Part shown: positions 7,204-15,927 of the stretch, piece by piece
Position numbering within the stretch: position 1 is the first letter of the stretch
Layout: each line of letters starts with the position of its first letter
Assembly (NCBI RefSeq): GCF_003149025.1
Contig: NZ_QGDV01000020.1
Location: 1-44,315, forward strand
Length of the DNA: 44,315 nucleotides
From: Rathayibacter iranicus NCPPB 2253 = VKM Ac-1602
GTDB lineage: Bacteria; Actinomycetota; Actinomycetes; Actinomycetales; Microbacteriaceae
Direction of reading: 5' to 3'
Notes under the pieces: model-generated
Told to the model about the DNA's origin: nothing
Database searches by the model: none
Seen by the model: only the letters and a program-made list of their open reading frames with translations
Program-made: the position numbers and the translations under genes

Positions 7204-8403
7204 ATGCCCACCACTTTCATGCATGTCAGCGACGAGCACCTCGACGAGGTCACGCACAGCTCCTTGAACGCTGCGACCGGCCGGCATCTGCTCTGGGAGT
7301 CGAACTTTCGTGTCCTGCGATTCCTCGCTGACACGGCCGTGGAACGCGGCGTCGACGCGTTCGTCAGCGCCGGAGACAACTTCCGCGACGGCAGGCCATC
7401 CGCGGAGGCGTACAGGCTCTTCGCCGACGCCCTCCGTCCCGTCGCCGAAGCGGGCATCCCGATCGTCCTCCTCGACGGCAACCACCACCTCACCGGCGTC
7501 CCCACGGACCACGCGACCGTCATCCACGTCGTTGCCGGGCTCCTGCGCGGCATGGGCGGCACCGTCCACGTCGCCTCCGGCCCAAAACTTATCCGCCTCG
7601 ACACCGGCTTACAGGTCGCGGCGCTCCCATGGCTGTCGAAGAACCGGGTCCTCCACCAGCTCGGGGAGACCGACCTGACCCCGACTGCCGGAGACCAGCT
7701 TGTCACCCGCTTCGGCATCGACCAGCTCACCGCCCTCGCCAGCGCTGCCGATCCGACCGTGCCGCTGATCATGGCATCGCACGTGACCGTCGACCGGCTG
7801 CGCATCGACGCTGTCGCCGACGGTTTCAGCCGCGGTTCTGAGCTTGACCTGTCCTCGTTCTTCTCCGAGCCGGTCCTGCCCATCCGCGAGCTCGAGCAGC
7901 TGCCGTTCCGATACGGAGCGCTCGGCCACATCCACACCCCGCAGAAAATGGGGGATAGGTATTACTACGCCGGATCCCCAAACCGTCTCACCTTCACTGA
8001 CAGGCGCGACGCGAAGGGCGGCAACCTCGTCACCCTCGCCGCCGGCGGCACATTCACCGTCGAACGCATCCTCACTCCCGCGCGCATCATGACCGAACTC
8101 GACCTCGAGCGGCCGGACACCGCCGACCGTGTCGCCGCGCTGGCACCCGGAACCCTCGTGCAGGTGCGGCTCGTCACCGGGGAGCCGGAACTGCCGCGCG
8201 AGCTGCGCCAGGCGATCACGAAGGCGGGTGCGACACTCGCGAACGTCATCGCCCGCGCCGTGGAACGTCCCGCCCCCGACCGCCCCACACTCCCCGAGAA
8301 GGTCGACCCCGTGACCGCACTGCGCGCGTGGGCCGAGGCCCACCCGACCGCGCATATCACTACTGCCGCGCTCATCAGCGCTGCCGAGAAGCTGGAGGGC
8401 TGA
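7204..8403 (+). CDS. sbcD: SbcD-type DNA repair exonuclease subunit
   Basis: 399 aa metallophosphoesterase of the SbcD/Mre11 family, the nuclease subunit that with SbcC opens hairpins and degrades DNA ends. Metal-site motifs appear in order: H7-V-S-D10-E-H12, GDN near residue 58, GNHH near 92-95 (the family usually has GNHD or GNHE), SHVTV near 190, and G241-H-I-H244. The C-terminal part forms the capping domain. ATG 7204 is set by the CATAGA promoter. The sbcC gene follows after 4 nt. Unlike most copies it belongs to a mobile element, as in several large phages. Confidence 0.88.
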   Translation: MPTTFMHVSDEHLDEVTHSSLNAATGRHLLWESNFRVLRFLADTAVERGVDAFVSAGDNFRDGRPSAEAYRLFADALRPVAEAGIPIVLLDGNHHLTGVPTDHATVIHVVAGLLRGMGGTVHVASGPKLIRLDTGLQVAALPWLSKNRVLHQLGETDLTPTAGDQLVTRFGIDQLTALASAADPTVPLIMASHVTVDRLRIDAVADGFSRGSELDLSSFFSEPVLPIRELEQLPFRYGALGHIHTPQKMGDRYYYAGSPNRLTFTDRRDAKGGNLVTLAAGGTFTVERILTPARIMTELDLERPDTADRVAALAPGTLVQVRLVTGEPELPRELRQAITKAGATLANVIARAVERPAPDRPTLPEKVDPVTALRAWAEAHPTAHITTAALISAAEKLEG

Positions 8404-8407
8404 ACCC

Positions 8408-10840
8408 ATGAAGATCATGTCCATCGACATCCAAGGTTTCGGCTCGTTCCGGGACCACCAGCGGGTCGACCTCGACGGGCTCGACCTCGTCATCGGCGTC
8501 GGTGAGAACGGCGCCGGCAAGTCCACGCTCCTCGTGCAGGCGGTGCTCATAGCCTTCTACGGCAAGTTCCAGAGCGCCACCATCGCCGAGTCCATCACCA
8601 CCGGGGCGAAATTCGGCAGCGTCAGCGTCGAGTTCACCCTCCACGGCGACCGCTACCGGGTGCAGCGCACCTACATGCGAGCCGGCTCCTCCACCGCCGC
8701 CGTGCATGTGCAGGACTCCTCCCAGCCGCTCGGGTGGCGCGCGATCACCGAGAAGGGCGCCCGTCAGGTCACCGAGACCATGACGACTCTCATCGGCATG
8801 GACTACAGCACCGCGGCGATGACCTGGATCGCCGAGCAAGGCCAGTACGGCAAGTTCTCCGCGTCGCAGCCGTCCCAGCGGTTCGAGCTCCTCTCCGGCG
8901 TCTTCGGCCTTGACATATACGCCTCCCTCGCCAAGAAGGCGAAGGCGAAGGCGGAGGCCGCTGCAAACCGTGTGGCCACCATCGACGGGCGCGTCACCGA
9001 GCTCACCGATGCGCACCTCACTGACGACAGCGACGGCACCGGAACCGTGACCGACGCGGACCTCACCGCGCAGCAGACAATCGCGCAGACGACCATCGAC
9101 GCGCTCACCGAGCAACTCGCCGAGCTGAACGCCGCCGATCCGCAGCAGCAGGTCACCACCCTGCAGGCTGCTCTCAGCCACGCAAGCACCGCCCGCACGA
9201 CCGCTCTCGCCGCCGCTACCGCGACGGTGGCCCGAGCGAACGCCGCCCTCTCCTCGGCGACCGCTCGGGCGGCCTCGGCGCGAGCGGACACGGACGGGCG
9301 CTGGGAGCGCGCGTCCGCTGCCCTCACCGCTCGCGCGAACGCTGACATCGTCGCCGCTCAGGGGTCCGCTGCCGCCGCCCGCACCGCGCTGGACACCATC
9401 ACCGCCGCGCAGGCGCGCATCGTTGAACTGACCGAGCTGATCGAAGAGCGCGAGACGTCCGCCACCGCTGCAGCGAACCGCGCGGAAGAGCAGCGCGGCG
9501 TCCTCGCTGACCTCGCAGGCAAGCGCGGCCAACTCCTGGGTGAGTTCCAGAACCTCGCCGTCCTGATCACCGACAACACCGCCCGGGTGCAAGCCCTGAC
9601 CGCGTCCATCGAGTCGGCAACCGTCGACCCGAGCTGCTATGCCTGCGGTCAGCACCTGAACCCCGAGGACGCGCGGCTGCTCATGCATACGCTCACCGCG
9701 CAGACTGCCACGCACCGGCAGCGTCAGAACGCGATCAACGCCGAGGGGAAGGCGGGGAACGCTTTCGCTGACCTCGCCCGAGCCGAGCAGGCCGACGCGA
9801 CCGTCGAGGAGCAGGAATACCGCCGCGCCATCGCCGACCACATCGCTGAGCGCGCACGCGCCGATGCGCACGTGAACGCGAAGCCCACCCACGAGCGGGC
9901 GATCCTCGACGCGGCGAGCACGGAGCAAGCCGCCTGGGCCGCGCGCGCCGCCGGGGTTGCTGAGGCGCAGGCGGATCGCACCACGGCGCACGGGCGCATC
10001 ACCGCGGAAGAAACCGCCGCCACCGCGCAAGCCCTCGCAGATAGCGCCGACGCGGAGCAGGCGATCCTGCGGCACCAAAACCCCGACGCCGAGGAGGTTC
10101 GCCTCACCACGGAGCTCGCGGCCGTCCAGGCGCGGGCCAGCGCCGACGCCGCTGCGACAGTCGCGCGACGCGCTGAGCTGACCGCCCAACGGGAGACGCA
10201 GCGGCAGGTCTCCGCGACTGTTACCCAGGAGCTGTTCGCCCGGGCCGCCCGCGCGGCCGCTCGCGCGCGCCAGGAGGTCCGACTCGTTACCGCGAAGGCC
10301 GAGCTCGCGACAGCGAAGCAGCAGCACGTCGAGTTCTCGACGCTGTTCAAGGCGTACTCACCAACGGGCATCCCAGCCATGATCCTCGGCGGTGTGCTCG
10401 CTGACCTCAACGACGCGATCAATCATGCGCTCAGCCGCCTGTCCCGCGGCGAACTCACCGTGCAGTTGCGCACCTCTCGCGACACCGGGTCCGCCGGCGA
10501 CAACAAGATCCACGTGTACGTTCAGACCCGTGACGATCTCCGCTCTTACGAGACCCTCTCCGGAGGTCAAGCTTTTCGCGTGGACGTCGCCATCCGCATC
10601 GGCCTTGCCGACATCATTGCCCGCGGAACCGGCACCCCGGTGGAGACGTTCGTTTTCGACGAGGGCTGGGGGTCGCTCGACGCGAAGGGCATCGCCTCGA
10701 CCGCGAGCGTTCTCGACACGCTGAGCAGGACCACGAAGGTCATCACCGTCTCCCACATCGAAGGGGTTCAGGCACGATTCGCGTCGACCGTGGACGTGAG
10801 CCTCGCGAGCGGCACGAGCCTCGCGACGGTGAATCGGTGA
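8408..10840 (+). CDS. sbcC: SbcC-type SMC-like ATPase
   Basis: 810 aa, shorter than E. coli SbcC (about 1,050 aa). Walker A is G32-x4-GK38-S-T40, the ABC signature LSGGQ is at 717-721 and Walker B ends in FVFDE with D751-E752. Between them lie long Ala/Glu/Arg-rich coiled coils with a zinc hook C410-Y-A-C413 at the apex. The family uses ATP to clamp DNA ends for SbcD. Walker B runs on into GWGSLD, the D-loop. ATG 8408 follows a GGAGGG Shine-Dalgarno sequence. The shortened coiled coils are the only unusual point. Confidence 0.9.
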   Translation: MKIMSIDIQGFGSFRDHQRVDLDGLDLVIGVGENGAGKSTLLVQAVLIAFYGKFQSATIAESITTGAKFGSVSVEFTLHGDRYRVQRTYMRAGSSTAAVHVQDSSQPLGWRAITEKGARQVTETMTTLIGMDYSTAAMTWIAEQGQYGKFSASQPSQRFELLSGVFGLDIYASLAKKAKAKAEAAANRVATIDGRVTELTDAHLTDDSDGTGTVTDADLTAQQTIAQTTIDALTEQLAELNAADPQQQVTTLQAALSHASTARTTALAAATATVARANAALSSATARAASARADTDGRWERASAALTARANADIVAAQGSAAAARTALDTITAAQARIVELTELIEERETSATAAANRAEEQRGVLADLAGKRGQLLGEFQNLAVLITDNTARVQALTASIESATVDPSCYACGQHLNPEDARLLMHTLTAQTATHRQRQNAINAEGKAGNAFADLARAEQADATVEEQEYRRAIADHIAERARADAHVNAKPTHERAILDAASTEQAAWAARAAGVAEAQADRTTAHGRITAEETAATAQALADSADAEQAILRHQNPDAEEVRLTTELAAVQARASADAAATVARRAELTAQRETQRQVSATVTQELFARAARAAARARQEVRLVTAKAELATAKQQHVEFSTLFKAYSPTGIPAMILGGVLADLNDAINHALSRLSRGELTVQLRTSRDTGSAGDNKIHVYVQTRDDLRSYETLSGGQAFRVDVAIRIGLADIIARGTGTPVETFVFDEGWGSLDAKGIASTASVLDTLSRTTKVITVSHIEGVQARFASTVDVSLASGTSLATVNR

Positions 10841-10864
10841 TGACCGGTGTCCCGTCGCGGGTCC

Positions 10865-10884
10865 GCAGGCGTGAGTGAGCCTGC
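10865..10884. terminator. Hairpin after sbcC
   Basis: GCAGGC, GTGAGTGA, GCCTGC: 6-bp stem in the gap between the convergent sbcC and GNAT genes. No T-run follows. The 237-nt gap (10841-11077) holds no convincing gene. Confidence 0.4.
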
Positions 10885-11077
10885 CGCAGCGGCCCTGGCG
10901 CATCGCGGGATTCCTGTCTGCGTGGGCCAACCCAAGCTGCTGCTCGATCGCTAGCAGCCCGGAACCCTGCCTAGCGCCTTGAGCCGAGGCCGGGGCGTTC
11001 GCCTTGCCTCTCGGACCCACAAACATCGAAGGTCCCCGACGACCACGTCGTGGCGGAGCCTGAGGGGCCGAAGCTGT

Positions 11078-11560
11078 TCACATCGCGCCCGGCCGCTCGA
11101 TGACGAATTCCCAGAGCTCGAGGTCATCCACTGCATCGCGAATCCTCTCGAACCTCATCCGCTGGAAGAGCGCGCGGCTCGGTCCATTTCGATGATCAAT
11201 TCGTGCGATCGTGGACCAGGCGCGTTCCGGTTGTTGCTCCGCGGTCTGCCGGATCGTTTCAAGCGCCAGGCTGAGGATGCGCTGCCCCAGGCCTCGATGT
11301 GTGTGGTCGGGTGCGACGGCGAGAGCGAAGATGATGAAATCCTTCCCCTCGTCGTCGAAGCCGTAGTGGCATGCCGCAACGACGTCGTCGTTGTCGGCAA
11401 TGCACAGCAGCAGATTCTCGGACTGGCTCAGCGGGAGGCGAAGATCGCGCAGGTGCGCTTGAACGTCCAACTCCCATGGTCGGGGGTGACGCCTGCCGAA
11501 GCCCGGTTCGTAGACTCTCCTCGGTGGGTCAGTGCAGATGAATCGTTGGAGGTGAGTCAC
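11078..11560 (-). CDS. GNAT-family N-acetyltransferase
   Basis: 160 aa. Motif A of GNAT enzymes is clear as LAVAPDHTHRGLGQRIL, with the acetyl-CoA-binding R-G-x-G-x-R pattern, and a C-terminal ALFQRMRFERI matches motif B. It acetylates an unknown amine or protein. The start is GTG 11560; a CATAGC promoter-like motif lies 31 nt upstream (11592-11600), leaving a leader containing GGGCGTCGAG. It is convergent with sbcC and last in a minus-strand cluster. Confidence 0.75.
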   Translation of the reverse strand: MTHLQRFICTDPPRRVYEPGFGRRHPRPWELDVQAHLRDLRLPLSQSENLLLCIADNDDVVAACHYGFDDEGKDFIIFALAVAPDHTHRGLGQRILSLALETIRQTAEQQPERAWSTIARIDHRNGPSRALFQRMRFERIRDAVDDLELWEFVIERPGAM

Positions 11561-11591
11561 ATGCTCGACGCCCGCTGAAACCCACTCGTAC

Positions 11592-11600
11592 GCTATGCGC
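11592..11600 (-). promoter_or_regulatory. GCGCATAGC motif before the GNAT gene
   Basis: Minus-strand GCGCATAGC, 31 nt before GTG 11560. The TAG stop of the 63-aa gene lies inside it. The spacing predicts a short leader rather than a leaderless mRNA. Confidence 0.4.
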
Positions 11601-11784
11601 TGCTGGCGCGCTGAGCGCGCGCTGATTCGATGGCGGCGCGCTCAGACGGTGAGATGCGGCGCGAACCTGCTTCGAATCGGTACTTGCGCGCCAGGGCGCT
11701 TCGTTCCGAGTTGGTGAGGCCGTCATTGCCCACCTCAGCGGCACGCGTCACGGACGGGCGCTGGAGGGTGGGAATGGGAGCCAT
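11593..11784 (-). CDS. Small basic protein (63 aa)
   Basis: 63 aa, rich in Arg and Ser (LTNSERSALARKYRFEAG, RRISPSERAAIESARAQR), predicted helical and soluble; no family recognised. ATG 11784 is chosen because a housekeeping-like TATCCT lies 8 nt before it, which would also give a leaderless or very short leader; longer in-frame extensions overlap the exonuclease gene. It may be a small nucleic-acid-binding protein, which is a guess from charge alone. Confidence 0.5.
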   Translation of the reverse strand: MAPIPTLQRPSVTRAAEVGNDGLTNSERSALARKYRFEAGSRRISPSERAAIESARAQRASSA

Positions 11785-11840
11785 GCGAGCAGGATACCGG
11801 ATCTGTCTCGAAACTGCTCTGAGAACCTCGCGGTCTCGGT

Positions 11841-12401
11841 CTACGTGCGCGGCATCAGCCAGTTGACAGGCATCGCGCGCACGTCGTCGACTCCCCACCC
11901 GCGGGCGATGTTCAGCACGAGGTTCGCGCAGGCGACGGCGTCCGCGGCCGCGTTGTGGTGCGCGAATGACGGCAGCCCGATTCGGGCGCTGAGGATGGCG
12001 AGGCTGTGGCTCTTCTCCTCCCGGTAGGCGCCGCGAGCGAGTTTCAGGGAGCAGAAGTAGTCGAACGCTGGCGGAACGAGCCCGTGCGCCTCGGACGCTT
12101 GCTCGACGACTGAGCGTTCCATCTGCGCGTTGTGGGCGACGATCGGCAGGCCATCGGCGAACCGGACGAGCCGTTCCAGGATGCTCGGCCAGTCCGGCGC
12201 GCCGATGAGCTGCTCGGGGAGCATCCCGTGCACGGCGGAGTTCCGGGGCGCGAACTGGCCCATACCGGGCGGCGGGGTCACGAACGAAGCGAACGGGGTG
12301 AGCACTCGACCGTCGATGACGCGGACGACCCCGATCTGAATCACCGAGCCGCGTTTCGCGTTCGCGGTCTCGAAGTCCAGGGATACAAAGTTGAGAGACA
12401 T
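11841..12401 (-). CDS. DEDDh exonuclease (DnaQ/epsilon-like)
   Basis: 186 aa 3'-5' exonuclease. Exo I is SLDFETANAKRGS (D-x-E), Exo II is VAHNAQMERSVV, and Exo III ends HHNAAADAVA (H-x4-D). The FASFVTPPP and NSAVHGM segments are typical of the DnaQ-like 'exonuclease domain' proteins of actinobacteria. It is complete, unlike the copy at position 1, and could act as proofreading partner of the DnaE-type polymerase encoded here, which has no exonuclease of its own; that link is inference. It sits between the 20-aa peptide and the 63-aa gene on the minus strand. Confidence 0.82.
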   Translation of the reverse strand: MSLNFVSLDFETANAKRGSVIQIGVVRVIDGRVLTPFASFVTPPPGMGQFAPRNSAVHGMLPEQLIGAPDWPSILERLVRFADGLPIVAHNAQMERSVVEQASEAHGLVPPAFDYFCSLKLARGAYREEKSHSLAILSARIGLPSFAHHNAAADAVACANLVLNIARGWGVDDVRAMPVNWLMPRT

Positions 12402-12422
12402 CCTTTGAACTCTGCGCGCCGG

Positions 12423-12485
12423 TCAGCTGAGAGGGCCCAGTACGGACGCGACGAAGATGAGAGAGGAGACCAGGAAGTACTTCAT
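12423..12485 (-). CDS. Very small hydrophobic peptide (20 aa)
   Basis: A 20-aa frame, MKYFLVSSLIFVASVLGPLS, lies in the 167-nt gap between helicase and exonuclease genes. It has a Lys-Tyr start and one hydrophobic helix, as in small membrane peptides. There is no CATAGA motif and only weak Shine-Dalgarno similarity, so it rests on composition alone and may not be expressed. Confidence 0.28.
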   Translation of the reverse strand: MKYFLVSSLIFVASVLGPLS

Positions 12486-12568
12486 GTCTGTCCGGCCCGG
12501 GTTGAGGGTGGTCCTGGGGCCCTGTGGTGTCGTGGGATTGGGGGAGGTGGGGTGCGGGCGTGAGTTTG

Positions 12569-14089
12569 TCAGTCGGTGATGCCGCCCTCGAACGTCTTCG
12601 CCCAGTCGATGTGGTGGGGGTCGAGGTGGCGCTGCGCACGGGTGACGCCGACGTAGAGCAGGCGGGCTTCCGCGCGGGTGAGCGGCTTCTGCTGCCCGTC
12701 GTCGTCCTTGCCGGGCTCGTAGAAGTCCGGGCCGATTTTCACGTGGAAGAACTCGAGACCCTTCGCGACGTGCATCGTCGAGACGACGGTGCGCGCCTGC
12801 TCGACCGGGACGGTCGCTTCGACCGCTTCGACGATGCGCTCGGGGCCGTAGTCGTCGATGACCTTGACGAGCGCGGCGATGTCGCCGACGTCGTCCTCGT
12901 TGGCGAAGTCGACGACCTCCTGCCAGGAGTTGAAGAAGTCAAGGTCGCGGTGGTTCGTGTGGCCCTTTTCTCGGAGCTCCATCGCGGCCTTGCCGAGGAA
13001 GAGAAGTTCCTTGGCCTTCGTGGTCCCTGCGATGCCGACTTTGACGTCACGCTCCTGCGAGTCGATGACCGCCCGGATGGCGCCCATATTCGTGCGCGTG
13101 AGGATCGCTTCCGGCTGCCGTTCCGACTTCCAGACGCTGGACGCGGCGCCCGCCATCCCGCGCAGGCGCATGTCGGAGCCGAGCATGTCGAGCCAGAAGT
13201 TGGCCTCGTCGGCGATCGCCTGACCGAAGCGGAAGGACTGGGTCAGGTGCGTCCTCACCCCGCCGAAGGCATTCATGGAGTCGACGGCTCCGCGCCAGCC
13301 GTAGATCCCTTGATTTTCGTCGCCAACCGCCACGACCTGAGTGTTGGTCTGCTTCCGTACGACGTCCGTCATGATCTCGTCGGCGTCCTGAGCCTCGTCG
13401 AACAGGACGAAGTCGGTTTGCAGGTCGGGCCCGGACATCTGCCACCGCTTCAGGTAGTAGTCGTGCTTGTACGAGATCTGACCGGCCGGGGTGGACAGGT
13501 CCTCCCACGCCTTCCGGGCGTAGCCGGCGATGAACTCCTGCATGTGCAGCGCGGCTCCGGCCGGGCCGTCGGTGAACGCCAGGCCCTCGGGGACGGGGAC
13601 GAGGGTGGCGGTGATCTCGAGGGCGGCCGACTTGCAGAACGCGTCGACGGTCTCCATCACGAGGCGCACGATGGTCTGCCTGGACATAAAGCGGGGCTTG
13701 ACGCCCTCGCCGAGGTCGAAGCGCTCGCGGATGCCGAGGATCTCGGACTTGACCGTCCAGAACTGGTACCGGCCGTCCAGGCGCTCCTGAAAGGGGCGCC
13801 CGAAGTCGCGGTACGCGAGGCTGTGCACGGTGCGCGATACGACACCCGTGCCCTGGAACTTCTTAGCCGCCTCGGTGGCGATTGCCTTGTTGAAGGCGAG
13901 GTAGAGGCCCCTCCGCTGCGGCTGGTCGTGAGCGAGCAGCTGTAGCGTGCTCGTCTTCCCAGTTCCGGCGCCGGCCTTGATGATGATGTTCTCACCAGTC
14001 TTATAGGCGTGCAGAGCAGCCATCTGCTCGTCGGTCGCGGTGAATACCACGGTGTCTCCTCGAATCTGTCGGACGCTCGGTCGGCCCAT
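12569..14089 (-). CDS. UvrD/Rep-like superfamily 1 DNA helicase
   Basis: 506 aa. SF1A helicase motifs appear in order: Walker A G40-A-G-T-G-K-T46, motif II LFDEAQD near residue 230, motif III VAVGDENQGIYGWRG, motif IV LTQSFRFG, motif V TMHVAKGLEF and motif VI LLYVGVTRAQ. Such enzymes unwind DNA 3'-5' using ATP in repair and plasmid or phage replication. It is shorter than UvrD (about 700 aa), with reduced 1B/2B subdomains. ATG 14089 is chosen because CATAGA ends 6 nt before it, although the frame stays open upstream. It is divergent from the 14203 gene. Confidence 0.85.
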   Translation of the reverse strand: MGRPSVRQIRGDTVVFTATDEQMAALHAYKTGENIIIKAGAGTGKTSTLQLLAHDQPQRRGLYLAFNKAIATEAAKKFQGTGVVSRTVHSLAYRDFGRPFQERLDGRYQFWTVKSEILGIRERFDLGEGVKPRFMSRQTIVRLVMETVDAFCKSAALEITATLVPVPEGLAFTDGPAGAALHMQEFIAGYARKAWEDLSTPAGQISYKHDYYLKRWQMSGPDLQTDFVLFDEAQDADEIMTDVVRKQTNTQVVAVGDENQGIYGWRGAVDSMNAFGGVRTHLTQSFRFGQAIADEANFWLDMLGSDMRLRGMAGAASSVWKSERQPEAILTRTNMGAIRAVIDSQERDVKVGIAGTTKAKELLFLGKAAMELREKGHTNHRDLDFFNSWQEVVDFANEDDVGDIAALVKVIDDYGPERIVEAVEATVPVEQARTVVSTMHVAKGLEFFHVKIGPDFYEPGKDDDGQQKPLTRAEARLLYVGVTRAQRHLDPHHIDWAKTFEGGITD

Positions 14090-14095
14090 GCAGCG

Positions 14096-14104
14096 TCTAT
14101 GCGC
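14096..14104 (-). promoter_or_regulatory. GCGCATAGA promoter for the helicase
   Basis: Minus-strand GCGCATAGA, CGCTGC, ATG 14089: exact 6-nt spacing. It forms a divergent pair with the copy at 14148. Confidence 0.62.
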
Positions 14105-14147
14105 GGTGCCTGCCGGAGCCGGGACAGCCACGGCAGCAGCGACCGCC

Positions 14148-14156
14148 GCGCATAGA
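14148..14156 (+). promoter_or_regulatory. GCGCATAGA motif with a leader, before the 14203 gene
   Basis: 46 nt separate the hexamer from ATG 14203. The leader has a GCGCGC-CC-GCGCGC hairpin (14169-14182) and a CGGAG ribosome-binding site, so this copy drives a conventional mRNA. Confidence 0.5.
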
Positions 14157-14202
14157 GACGAGGCCGACGCGCGCCCGCGCGCCACAGACGATCGGAGACC
14201 CG

Positions 14203-14703
14203 ATGGAATCCAGCCCCACATCCTTGGACGCCACCGAGCGAGTTCTCGCCTTGCTCGCGCTGCGTGACGCCGTCGCGGCGGAGCTGAAGGTCGCGCAGCG
14301 ACAGCTCGTCCGCACCGTCACCGCCAGCGGGGCGACGACAGTGGACACCCCGGCCGGCGCGGCTGCGGTCGTCACCGGCCCGCCGCCGCTGAGCATCGAC
14401 GACGCGGCGCTGCTCGATTGGGTCCGTGAGAACGCCCCTGAGTTCGTCGAGACGGTCGAGCGGGTTCCCGACTGGTACGCCGCCCAGTTGACCGACCCGG
14501 CAACGGTGACAGTGACGGACGGGCAGGCGTTGGACGGCACCGGCAGGACCGTAGCCTACGCGCGAGCCACCGGCACCGGGGCGACGTTCGTCCGCTGGCC
14601 GGAGCAGCTTCGGGGGCGAGCCGCCCGGGACCGTGCGCTCCCCGCGGTGCTCGCCGCCGTTGCCGCGATCACCCTCGAGGCGAGCGACGCAGTCGATGGC
14701 TGA
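14203..14703 (+). CDS. Unknown protein (166 aa)
   Basis: 166 aa with an N-terminal helical segment (LLALRDAVAAELKVAQRQLV) followed by beta-rich text with repeated TVT and VVTG, then DWVRENAPEFVETV. The layout recalls small actinophage or plasmid proteins of unknown function with an N-terminal coiled coil; I cannot assign a family. It overlaps the start of the DUF2637 membrane protein gene by 8 nt, so the two are translationally coupled. Confidence 0.6.
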   Translation: MESSPTSLDATERVLALLALRDAVAAELKVAQRQLVRTVTASGATTVDTPAGAAAVVTGPPPLSIDDAALLDWVRENAPEFVETVERVPDWYAAQLTDPATVTVTDGQALDGTGRTVAYARATGTGATFVRWPEQLRGRAARDRALPAVLAAVAAITLEASDAVDG

Positions 14704-15484
14704 GTCTCGCCGCACCGCAACGATCAGCCCGGACCGGTGGTACGTCGGCGTCTCCGCGATTGTCCTCGTCGGATTGATCATGGCAGCGTCCTACGTCTTC
14801 AGCTTCACCGCCATCACCGAAGCGGCTGTGTGGACCGGCAACCCCGCGCCGACCCACTGGCTCGCCGCGGTCTTCATCGACGGCGCGATCGTCACCTACA
14901 CGATCACCTACGCCGTGTTCCGTTCCCGCGGCGAGCACGCTCGACGATCACTGTTCTTCCTCTACCTGTTCACCGCGGTCTCCGTAGCTGTGAACGCCGC
15001 TCACTCGGCGTCGTTCTGGGACTGGGACTTCGCAGAGCCGCAGGCTCAGTTCGGCGTGCTCATCGCGGTCGCCGCGCCTGTCGCAGCACTCCTGGCCAGC
15101 GAGGAGGTCGTCCGCCTCGCCTTCCAGCGGCCGCTTTCGAAGGCGGGCCCGGCCGTCATCCTGGCGTCGGAGTCAGCGCCCGAGACCGACGCCCGCCCGT
15201 CCGTGCAGGACAGCTCCGCCGTCTCAGCGCTCGAGCCGACCCTCGAGCCTGTCGTCGTACCAAACGCCACCGCCACATGCGCCGGGATCGACGGTGACGA
15301 TGGTTGGCCGCCTAGCCTGATCGACCAGGTCGCCCCCGACGCAGGCACCGTCCGCGAGCAGATGGTCTCGGCCGAGGGGCTCGACGCCCCGGTGACAGAG
15401 ACGCCCACGGACGTGCAACCCTCGTCCCTTCGACCCACGCAGGAGGACGCTGACGTGTTCTACGGCCTGCACTCCTACTCATGA
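14696..15484 (+). CDS. DUF2637-type four-helix membrane protein
   Basis: 262 aa. Four hydrophobic segments fill residues 14-145 (IVLVGLIMAASYVFSF; WLAAVFIDGAIVTYTITYAV; LFFLYLFTAVSVAVNA; FGVLIAVAAPVAALLA). The helix-2 FIDGAIV, resembling the P-L-I-V-D-G of the family, and the overall pattern match DUF2637 proteins, common on actinobacterial plasmids and phages and related to Streptomyces plasmid spread (Spd) proteins. The C-terminal 115 residues are polar and acidic, probably cytoplasmic. ATG 14696 overlaps the preceding gene; its stop overlaps the next ATG (ATGA). Confidence 0.68.
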   Translation: MAESRRTATISPDRWYVGVSAIVLVGLIMAASYVFSFTAITEAAVWTGNPAPTHWLAAVFIDGAIVTYTITYAVFRSRGEHARRSLFFLYLFTAVSVAVNAAHSASFWDWDFAEPQAQFGVLIAVAAPVAALLASEEVVRLAFQRPLSKAGPAVILASESAPETDARPSVQDSSAVSALEPTLEPVVVPNATATCAGIDGDDGWPPSLIDQVAPDAGTVREQMVSAEGLDAPVTETPTDVQPSSLRPTQEDADVFYGLHSYS

Positions 15485-15927
15485 TCTCTCAGAACAGGAA
15501 CACGATGAAGCCCACCCGAGCGGACGTCGTCCGCGCCATCATGGACCGCGGCGAGCGCACCCACGCGCCGCTGCCGCTCCCGGCGGAGCACCTCGTCGAG
15601 TTCATCGTCGGCCGTTACCCGACCGTGGACGTCGCCATCATTGAGCACGCCTGCCAGGCTTTCATCGGCGCGTTCGAGGATCCGGTCGCCGCGGCGAAGG
15701 GGTACGCAGCCGACGCATACCCGCCACCGGAGTCCAGCCACGCGGAGGCATTCGCGTGCATCGACTGGGACAGCTGGCCGTTCAACCACATCAACTGGCC
15801 GGCCGCGGCCGCTCAGCTCGCCGAATCCGTCGACCGGGGCACGATCACCGTGGTCGACGGACTGTACTGGTTCGAGACGAGCGCCCCGGTCGACGCGCAT
15901 GCGCTCGATCGGACGGAACCGATCTAG
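15481..15927 (+). CDS. Unknown protein (148 or 140 aa)
   Basis: Soluble, acidic, ending with a Trp/Phe-rich segment (DWDSWPFNHINWPAAA ... GLYWFET). No family recognised. Two starts are possible: ATG 15481 in an ATGA overlap with the membrane protein gene, or ATG 15505 preceded by AGGA at good spacing; the second gives 140 aa and is the better ribosome-binding site. The TAG stop is part of CTAG at 15924-15927, which is also the stop of the convergent sigma-like gene. Confidence 0.6.
   Translation: MISQNRNTMKPTRADVVRAIMDRGERTHAPLPLPAEHLVEFIVGRYPTVDVAIIEHACQAFIGAFEDPVAAAKGYAADAYPPPESSHAEAFACIDWDSWPFNHINWPAAAAQLAESVDRGTITVVDGLYWFETSAPVDAHALDRTEPI

Noticed and set aside
10870-10953. 27-codon GTG frame after sbcC
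   Set aside because: It lies on the hairpin at 10865-10884 and has no ribosome-binding site or promoter motif.
12524-13945. 473-codon plus-strand frame opposite the helicase gene
   Set aside because: Antisense shadow: the minus strand has all the SF1 helicase motifs.
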